Positions 6,874-11,954 of a stretch of DNA of 11,954 nucleotides are shown here, in pieces; position 1 is the first letter of the stretch; the number at the start of each line of letters is the position of its first letter. The stretch is taken from positions 1 to 11,954 of the forward strand of contig CAZNQW010000114.1 in assembly GCA_964575225.1 (NCBI GenBank), given 5' to 3'. The stretch is from CAZNQW01 sp964575225. Its GTDB lineage: Bacteria > Chloroflexota > Anaerolineae > JAAYZQ01. The position numbers were made by a program, and so were the translations under genes. The notes under the pieces were generated by a model. The model saw only the letters and a program-made list of their open reading frames with translations. It was not told where the DNA came from and ran no database searches.

Positions 6874-9867
6874 CTACGCCGCTTCTCGATAAGTTAGCGC
6901 AAACACCGTATCCGTTAGCCAGCGGCGGAAGGACTCGTTGTCGCTAAACTGCTTGTACAGCTCGGTGTCATCTTTGAGCACTCCGATCATCACCCGCGAC
7001 AGCGCCTTGTCGTGCTCGATGCGAGCATTCTGACGGTCCGAATGCCGTTGAGCATTCTGGTAGGCGGGGTCGGCGGCTACCTGCGCCGGAATCTCCTGGG
7101 TAATCAGCCGGTGGACACGGTCTCTATCCGTCCATTGGGTGTTGCCGAATTGGTCATTAAAGGCCTTGAGGATATTGCTCAATAGGTCCAGCTCGGGCTC
7201 GGGCTTGAGGCCGCCGGCGCTGGTCGGCACCGGCCCGATCTCGGCATCCTCATCGGGCAGGGCAATCTGCATCGCGGCCTTTTTTTCCACGCGGTAGCTG
7301 TCCATGTCGATGGTTTCGAGGATACCCCGGGCGAGATCCTCCTCGACCGGCGCGGGCAGCTTGGGGATCAAAAAGGTCAAAAAGATGGAGAGTTTTTCCC
7401 ATCCGGCATTGCTGTAGGGCAGGATCGAGCCGAGGAAATTGTAGGTGCGGGTAAAGGCCTTGGCTTTGCCCTTGAACCCCACCTGGCCCTCTTCGTCCAG
7501 TTCCAAGTAATCGGCCACGCAGGCATCGAGGATCGGGTCCAACCGGTCGCGGTCGGCCCCACCGAGGTACAAACCTACCATCTCGTCAACTTGCTCCTCG
7601 GTATACACCTGGTAGGCGTCGAGCTCGCCTTTCAGGTCGTGCAGCTTGTTGGGGTCGGTCTCCTCGCTGAGGATGGTCGTCCGGTAATAGTCGGCAAAGG
7701 CCTCCTGGATGGTATCGGCGTCGTTCATAAAGTCGAGGACAAAGACATCGTGCTTTTGCGGGTGAGCCCGGTTGAGGCGCGACAGGGTCTGCACGGCCTT
7801 GATGCCCGACAGGATCTTGTCCACGTACATGGTGTGCAGCAGGGGCTCGTCGTAGCCGGTCTGAAACTTTTCGGCGCACACCAAAAAGCGGTAGGGCTCC
7901 TCCTGGATCTTGTCGGCGATCTGGCTGCTGGGAAAGCCATTCAGGGAAGCCTCGGTGACCTTGACCCCGCCATATTCGTGCTCGCCCGAAAAAGCGACGA
8001 TAGCCCGGTAGGGGCTCTTGCGCTCCTGCAAATAGTCGCGGATGGCCGAGTAGTATTGGATGGCCCGCTGGATGCCGCTGGTGACGACCATGGCCCGCGC
8101 CTGCCCGCCGATCTTGCCGAGGGCGATCACCTGTTCGTGAAAATGATCGACCATGATCTCGGCCTTGAGGCGGATGGCATGGTCGTGACCCTCCACATAG
8201 CGGCGCAGCTTTTTCTGGGCCTTGCGCGTGTCAAACTCGGGATCGGCCTCCACCGTCTTGACCAGCTTGTAGTAGCTGGCCACTGGGGTATAGCTCTTGA
8301 GCACGTCCAGGATAAAGCCCTCCTGGATGGCCTGCTTCATCGAGTACACGTGAAAGGGCCGGTGTTTGATCTTTTCCCCGTCTGGATAGGCCTCGCCAAA
8401 GATCTCCAGGGTCTTGTTCTTGGGTGTGGCGGTAAAGGCAAAGTAGCTGGCGTTGGGCAGCATTTTCCGCGATTCGATCAGGCGGTTGATCACATCCTCA
8501 AAGGTCTCGTCCTCGTCCGCGGCGCCCGCCTCGGAGAGGGCCATGCTCATGGCGGCTGAGGTGCGCCCGCCCTGGCTGGAGTGGGCCTCGTCGATGACGA
8601 TGGCAAAGCGCCGCCCGCGGTGCTCGCTGCCGATGGCGTCGAGGATAAAGGGGAACTTTTGCACGGTGGTAATGATGATCTTTTTGCCGCTCTCGATGAA
8701 CCGGCGCAGGTCGCCCGAGTGCTCGGCGTGGCCAAGAGTGGCCGATACCTGGGCGTACTGCTTGATGGTGTTGCGGATCTGCTTGTCGAGGATGAGCCGG
8801 TCGGTGACGACGATGATCGAGTCAAAGATGGGCTCGTCGCTGTGGCGCAGGCCGATGAGCTGGTGGGTCAGCCAGGCGATCGAGTTGGACTTGCCGCTGC
8901 CGGCCGAGTGCTGGATCAGGTAGCGTCGCCCCGCCCCGTGCCGGGCCGCATCGGCCAGCAGCTTGCGCACGACGTCGAGCTGGTGATAGCGGGGAAAGAT
9001 CTGCTCCTTGCGTTTCTTGCCCGTCTTTTCGTCCTTCCTTTCGACGACCTGGGCATAGTTCTCCAGGATGTCGGTCAGGCCCTGGGGGGTGAGGACGCGC
9101 TTCCAGAGGTAATCGGTCTTGAGGCCGTGGGGGTTGGGTGGGTTGCCGGCGCCGTCGTTCCAGCCCTGGTCAAAGGGCAGGAACCAGGATGCCTTGCCCT
9201 TGAGGTGGGTGCACATGCGCACTTCGTGCTCGTCCACGGCGAAATGGACCACGCAGCGGCCAAACTGAAAGAGCAGCTCGCGGGGGTCGCGGTCGCGGCG
9301 GTACTGCTCGACGGCATCCTCCACCGTCTGTTTGGTCAGATTGTTCTTGAGCTCAAAGGTGGCGATGGGCAGGCCGTTGATGAACAGTCCCAGGTCGAGG
9401 GCGCGCCGGGTCTCGTCGCGGCTGTAGCGCAGTTGGCGGGTGATGCTAAAGCGGTTGGCGGCAAAGCGCCCGGCGGCCTTGGCGTTGCCCGGCGAGGGCG
9501 TGCCGTAAAAGAGATCGACCGAGTGGGGGCCATGCTTGAGGCCCTTGCGCAGCACGTCGATGACACCCCGCCTGGTGATCTCCCCCTGGAGCCGGGCCAG
9601 GAATTTGCGCCGCGTGGGGCTATCCTGGTCCAGGTCCAGCGCCTGGGCGACTTTTGGCTGGGTGGCCTGTAGAAAGGCGGCCAACTGCGTCCGATCCACG
9701 GCATATTCGCGGTCGTACTCCCGGGGATTGCCCGCGAGCCAGCCGGTGCCGCCATAGGGCGCCGGCTCATCGCGCAGGATGCCGTCCTCGCTCCAAAGGC
9801 CGCTGGTTCCGGTCATGGCGCGGACGATCAGGGTTTCCAATCCCTTTTCACTCGTATCGGTGGTCAC
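6874..9867 (-). CDS. hsdR: Type I restriction endonuclease subunit R (HsdR)
   Basis: The translocating nuclease subunit of a type I restriction-modification complex, 997 residues from the GTG at 9867. The N-terminal nuclease domain has the PD-(D/E)xK residues D158, E172 and K174 (FELKN). The superfamily 2 helicase motor follows: Walker A HSAGSGKS (320-327), Walker B DEAH (426-429), motif III FTATPK (478-483), motif V TGYDEP (669-674) and motif VI QTLSRLNRAH (692-701). The C-terminal 250 residues are the helical region that docks to HsdM in known complexes. An ATG at 9894 would add nine residues, but GGAGG (9878-9874) lies six bases before the GTG, and HsdR proteins commonly begin with the TTDTSEKGLE segment. 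All motifs are intact. HsdM and HsdS are not in the window, so the protein is an orphan here unless they are encoded elsewhere. Confidence 0.93.
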   Translation of the reverse strand: MTTDTSEKGLETLIVRAMTGTSGLWSEDGILRDEPAPYGGTGWLAGNPREYDREYAVDRTQLAAFLQATQPKVAQALDLDQDSPTRRKFLARLQGEITRRGVIDVLRKGLKHGPHSVDLFYGTPSPGNAKAAGRFAANRFSITRQLRYSRDETRRALDLGLFINGLPIATFELKNNLTKQTVEDAVEQYRRDRDPRELLFQFGRCVVHFAVDEHEVRMCTHLKGKASWFLPFDQGWNDGAGNPPNPHGLKTDYLWKRVLTPQGLTDILENYAQVVERKDEKTGKKRKEQIFPRYHQLDVVRKLLADAARHGAGRRYLIQHSAGSGKSNSIAWLTHQLIGLRHSDEPIFDSIIVVTDRLILDKQIRNTIKQYAQVSATLGHAEHSGDLRRFIESGKKIIITTVQKFPFILDAIGSEHRGRRFAIVIDEAHSSQGGRTSAAMSMALSEAGAADEDETFEDVINRLIESRKMLPNASYFAFTATPKNKTLEIFGEAYPDGEKIKHRPFHVYSMKQAIQEGFILDVLKSYTPVASYYKLVKTVEADPEFDTRKAQKKLRRYVEGHDHAIRLKAEIMVDHFHEQVIALGKIGGQARAMVVTSGIQRAIQYYSAIRDYLQERKSPYRAIVAFSGEHEYGGVKVTEASLNGFPSSQIADKIQEEPYRFLVCAEKFQTGYDEPLLHTMYVDKILSGIKAVQTLSRLNRAHPQKHDVFVLDFMNDADTIQEAFADYYRTTILSEETDPNKLHDLKGELDAYQVYTEEQVDEMVGLYLGGADRDRLDPILDACVADYLELDEEGQVGFKGKAKAFTRTYNFLGSILPYSNAGWEKLSIFLTFLIPKLPAPVEEDLARGILETIDMDSYRVEKKAAMQIALPDEDAEIGPVPTSAGGLKPEPELDLLSNILKAFNDQFGNTQWTDRDRVHRLITQEIPAQVAADPAYQNAQRHSDRQNARIEHDKALSRVMIGVLKDDTELYKQFSDNESFRRWLTDTVFALTYREAA

Positions 9868-9882
9868 ACTTGGCCTCCAGGA

Positions 9883-9978
9883 TTTGTGCGTCATCGTTGA
9901 TGCACAAGATCATTTGTGCGTCTCGAAACCCATTTTGTGACGCACAAACAAGTTTGTGCTGCATGCATGAACCACAAA
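9883..9978. repeat. Array of alternating TTTGTGCGTC half-sites upstream of hsdR
   Basis: The whole fic-hsdR gap is filled with copies of one motif in alternating orientation: TTTGTGCGTC at 9883-9892 and 9913-9922, its exact complement GACGCACAAA at 9939-9948, a one-mismatch arm at 9898-9907, and shorter copies at 9934-9939, 9953-9959 and 9973-9978. Several pair into inverted repeats: 10 bp with one mismatch and a 4-bp gap (9884-9907), and a perfect 8 bp with a 2-bp gap (9942-9959). This fits a cooperative operator for a dimeric DNA-binding protein controlling hsdR. The Fic protein, which ends in a winged helix, is one candidate binder. Confidence 0.7.
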
Positions 9979-9979
9979 C

Positions 9980-11020
9980 CTATTCCGCTGCGATCTGCAC
10001 GAGCTCGGCAAAGACCACAACCGCGGCCCTGCGTCCAAGCTGTGGGCGTAGGGCCTGCACAATATCGGCCTCTTTGAGCTGTCTCAGAATTCTCTCAGCC
10101 GTTGATTTCGAGACGCCAACCCTGTCCGCAAAATCGGACGTCTGAAAAACGGGACGATCGAACAAGGCATCAATGGCCTGGATTGCATACTGAGAACGGG
10201 TGATCCTGGGCACCTCTGTCTTCATGCGCTCATAGAGTGCCATGATCCTCTGTGTCTTGACAAGATTGCTCCGCGCCTGCTCCACCAGGGCGGTCAGGAA
10301 AAACGCCACCCAGCCGTTCCAGTCCCCCTCCTGGGAGATCGCGCGCAGCCGATGGTAGTAGACCTCGCGATGCTGTTCCAGATAAGCGCTCAAGTAGAAC
10401 ATCGGACTGGAAAGAACGCCCTTTTCAAAGAGAAAGATGGGAACCAGCATGCGCCCCAGCCGGCCATTGCCATCCAGAAAGGGGTGGATCAACTCGAACT
10501 GGGCTTTGGCGATGGCAAGCTGGACGAGGGGGTCCTTTTCCTCGGCGTGGAGATACCGCTCCCAGTTGTCCATGGCGGGCGCCACCTGCTCCCAGGCTGG
10601 GGGCAGATAGGTCGCCCGCTCGATCGGCTCTCCTGGCAGAGCGATATAGTTCTGGGCTCGCCGGAATCGGCCGGGTGACCTGTCTCGGCCGCGCACGCTA
10701 TCCAGCAGGGTGGCATGGAGTTGCTTGAGCAGGTTCAGGGAAAAGGGCCGAGCCTCCAGCGCCTCCACTGCCTGTGCCATGGCGTGGCGATAGTTGAGAA
10801 TCTCTTGAATGTCAGCCCGGCGGGATGGGTCGATCGGCTCTCGGGAATCGGCCTCAAACTCCAGCACCTCCTCCATGCTAGCCTGGGTGCCCTCGATCCT
10901 TGAAGACAGCACGGCCTCCTGGGTGGTGAGGGGCGACAGCAGGACTGCCGGGTTGACGATGCTCTGCAGCATGCCGTCGTAGCGGGCCAGCGCTGCATTG
11001 GCCTGACCGATGAGCGTCAC
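9980..11020 (-). CDS. Fic-domain protein with C-terminal winged helix, native start lost
   Basis: Fic enzymes transfer AMP or a related group to hydroxyls of target proteins. The catalytic motif HPFLDGNGRLGR (179-190) is complete, with H179 as general base. An N-terminal inhibitory helix motif, S39...E43-G44 (SSRIEG), makes it a class II, self-inhibited Fic protein. Residues about 275-340 form a winged helix, so it may bind DNA. The frame can start at a GTG (11020) with no ribosome site. Conserved Fic N-terminal coding (ALPLDGIDWSAH before VTLIGQANAAL) continues upstream in frame to about 11056 but meets a TAG at 11083-11081 with no ATG, GTG or TTG between. The native start is therefore missing, replaced by a hicA remnant. 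Expression may be reduced or depend on re-initiation after the hicA fragment. It lies 112 bp before hsdR; Fic genes do occur inside type I restriction loci. Confidence 0.85.
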   Translation of the reverse strand: MTLIGQANAALARYDGMLQSIVNPAVLLSPLTTQEAVLSSRIEGTQASMEEVLEFEADSREPIDPSRRADIQEILNYRHAMAQAVEALEARPFSLNLLKQLHATLLDSVRGRDRSPGRFRRAQNYIALPGEPIERATYLPPAWEQVAPAMDNWERYLHAEEKDPLVQLAIAKAQFELIHPFLDGNGRLGRMLVPIFLFEKGVLSSPMFYLSAYLEQHREVYYHRLRAISQEGDWNGWVAFFLTALVEQARSNLVKTQRIMALYERMKTEVPRITRSQYAIQAIDALFDRPVFQTSDFADRVGVSKSTAERILRQLKEADIVQALRPQLGRRAAVVVFAELVQIAAE

Positions 11021-11051
11021 GTGCGCCGACCAGTCGATACCATCCAGGGGC

Positions 11052-11138
11052 AGTGCCGGTTTGGTGATCGATGTCGAACCCTACCTTTTCGAGCACCCCG
11101 ACGAGTTGCCGCGGCGTGACCGTAGGCAGTCGCGGCAT
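11052..11138 (-). pseudogene. hicA: 5' remnant of hicA toxin gene, joined to fic
   Basis: The ATG at 11138 shares one base with the hicB stop (TGATG), the usual coupling of a hicBA pair. The first 29 codons read as a HicA toxin: MPRLPTVTPRQLVGVLEKVG followed by FDIDHQTG. HicA normally continues with a Ser-His whose histidine is the catalytic residue of this mRNA interferase, then about 40 more residues. Here the similarity stops right after G28. The frame then runs on, out of phase, through the start of fic to 10878. The catalytic His and the C-terminal half are absent, so no active toxin is made. The loss is too large for a sequencing slip. Confidence 0.8.
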
Positions 11139-11380
11139 CAAGCAGGCTCCAAAGCGAAGCTTAGTCGTCCTACATACTGCTCTTCAGAAGATTCGCACGG
11201 GATCGGCTCGCCGTGCTTAAGCAGGCTAGCACAGTAGGCACGAATCGCATCAGCCGCCATCTCACGGGCTTCTTCGAGCGTGCGCCCTTCAGTGTAGCAG
11301 CCGGGCAGCGCAGGAACCGACACCAGATACTGTCCCTCCGGCTGGCGTTCGATGATAACAGTAAACTGACAATCTTTCAT
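11138..11380 (-). CDS. hicB: HicB-family antitoxin
   Basis: An 80-residue HicB antitoxin of the short type: a partial RNase H-like fold with the family pattern FTVIIERQPEGQYLVSVPAL then PGCYTEGRTLEEAREMAADAI, and no added DNA-binding domain. In intact pairs it binds and blocks the HicA mRNA interferase. The start at 11380 was chosen because GGGAGG (11394-11389) sits eight bases before it and family proteins begin here. A longer open frame to 11776 lacks recognisable content and would run through the promoter. Its partner is only a fragment, so this is a solitary antitoxin, perhaps kept by chance or to neutralise a HicA encoded elsewhere. Confidence 0.88.
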   Translation of the reverse strand: MKDCQFTVIIERQPEGQYLVSVPALPGCYTEGRTLEEAREMAADAIRAYCASLLKHGEPIPCESSEEQYVGRLSFALEPA

Positions 11381-11414
11381 AACCTGAACCTCCCAACGGA
11401 CGTTCACTGTCTCC

Positions 11415-11443
11415 ACTATATCACTGTCCGTCGCAGCCAGCAA
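11415..11443 (-). promoter_or_regulatory. Predicted promoter of hicB and the following genes
   Basis: On the minus strand TTGCTG (11443-11438) is spaced 17 bp from TATAGT (11420-11415), with TGA just before it giving an extended -10. The -35 box is poor, three of six. The start site would be about 28 bases before the hicB ATG. Confidence 0.45.
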
Positions 11444-11716
11444 GTTCGCCAAGGCTGGTCTTCGAAAAATGTCCGCATTTTGGCTATGAGGTAGAAAATC
11501 ACCGTCATCCACCCAGCAGACACAAGCGGGACGGGGTGGAGACCATCTCCCGGATTGCTGCAAGGCATGGTTGAGCAAGGTCAGGTTCGGTGATGGCCGA
11601 TTTCCTTGATCCGTCGAAATAACTCGCTGCCGAGACCAAGCGTTCAGGTCATGCAAGAAAATATGCAGCGCCTCTCGCAGCCCGCTTGCGACATGCACAG
11701 CAGCCCCATCGACCGC
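11444..11716. other. Divergent intergenic stretch, no gene recognised
   Basis: About 400 bases lie between the hicB start and the divergent gene at 11804. Apart from the two predicted promoters I see no supported gene. The minus frame that continues upstream of hicB has no family resemblance and no ribosome site, and the plus frames are broken by stops. Confidence 0.4.
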
Positions 11717-11745
11717 TTGCTCAGAACGCCAAATGCGGGTAAAAT
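11717..11745 (+). promoter_or_regulatory. Possible promoter of the right-edge gene
   Basis: TTGCTC (11717-11722) and TAAAAT (11740-11745, five of six) are spaced 17 bp. The predicted start is about 50 bases before the ATG at 11804. The -35 match is weak. Confidence 0.35.
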
Positions 11746-11803
11746 GATCAGTGTTCAGACAAGGTTCGTTGTTCATATGCGGGCGTCAAATGAGAGGGGA
11801 ACC

Positions 11804-11954
11804 ATGACCGGATCAAGTCCTACACCGAGTGAGTGGCACAGGCTCTATCAAGCGAACATCCGCGTAAAAGAGATCGCGCCGTGGGAGTGGATGACCGAAA
11901 CAGACATCTTTGGCGTTAAAGATCCAGAGACCGGTGAGATTGGCTTTGTCAGTA
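11804..11954 (+). CDS. Uncharacterised protein, N-terminal 50 residues only (window end)
   Basis: The gene starts at ATG 11804 after the ribosome site GAGGGG (11794-11799) and is cut by the window end. The visible part has a compact conserved-looking core, APWEWMTETDIFGVKDPETG followed by EIGFVS. I recall similar openings (Trp-Glu-Trp-Met, then DIFGVKDPE, then GEIG) in an uncharacterised family labelled as a domain of unknown function, possibly DUF7309 with DUF6930; that name is from memory. No signal peptide or membrane segment is visible. It is divergent from hicB and gives no hint of a link to it. Confidence 0.7.
   Translation, partial: MTGSSPTPSEWHRLYQANIRVKEIAPWEWMTETDIFGVKDPETGEIGFVS

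Noticed and set aside
7591..9672. Two long plus-strand open frames (7591-8559 and 8581-9672)
   Set aside because: They are antisense to intact hsdR motifs and are shadows of its GC-rich codons.
9868..9894. ATG at 9894 as the hsdR start
   Set aside because: It would place the coding region inside the half-site array and put the strong GGAGG site within the gene; the GTG at 9867 is correctly spaced from that site and matches the usual family N-terminus.
9883..9978. CRISPR array
   Set aside because: The repeated unit is only about 10 bp, alternates in orientation and is irregularly spaced, unlike direct CRISPR repeats with uniform spacers.
11381..11776. N-terminal extension of hicB up to 11776
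   Set aside because: HicB proteins begin at the 11380 ATG, which has its own ribosome site and a promoter just upstream; the extension has no recognisable domain.

Overview
The window looks like a chromosomal segment of a GC-rich anaerobic bacterium. I infer this from a cobamide-dependent methyltransferase operon of the MttB superfamily without pyrrolysine, a lifestyle marker of anaerobic methylotrophs, acetogens and related bacteria. Chloroflexota is a plausible home, but this is an impression and not a proven placement.

Left part (about 1-5720, all + strand): a promoter with a 12-bp palindrome at its presumed start site and a long untranslated leader, followed by five genes read in one direction. 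They are a corrinoid-binding methyl carrier (448-1095), an MttB/MtgB-type methyltransferase (1111-2625), a small FmdB-type zinc ribbon (2700-2942), a protein resembling the activation domain of B12-dependent methionine synthase and ending in a Cys cluster (3004-3696), and a HyuA-like ATPase of the ASKHA fold (3693-5720). The first two should demethylate a methylated amine or quaternary amine and load the methyl group on cobalt. The last two probably repair the inactive Co(II) form, taking the place of the usual RamA/RACo protein. A perfect 13-bp hairpin between the methyltransferase and the accessory genes may set different mRNA levels for the two halves.

Middle (5721-6873): a convergent FadR-subfamily GntR regulator (minus strand) with its own near-consensus promoter. 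It is a reasonable candidate regulator of the methyltransferase operon.

Right part (6874-11954): defence and toxin-antitoxin material, mainly on the minus strand. In transcription order it holds hicB, a 5' remnant of hicA, a Fic-domain AMPylase-type gene that has lost its native start, a dense array of alternating TTTGTGCGTC half-sites, and the restriction subunit HsdR of a type I system. No HsdM or HsdS is present. The hicA remnant runs directly into the conserved N-terminal coding sequence of fic, so this joint looks like a deletion scar, and the deletion may have removed the modification and specificity genes. At the right edge a divergent + strand gene of an uncharacterised family begins and is cut by the window end.
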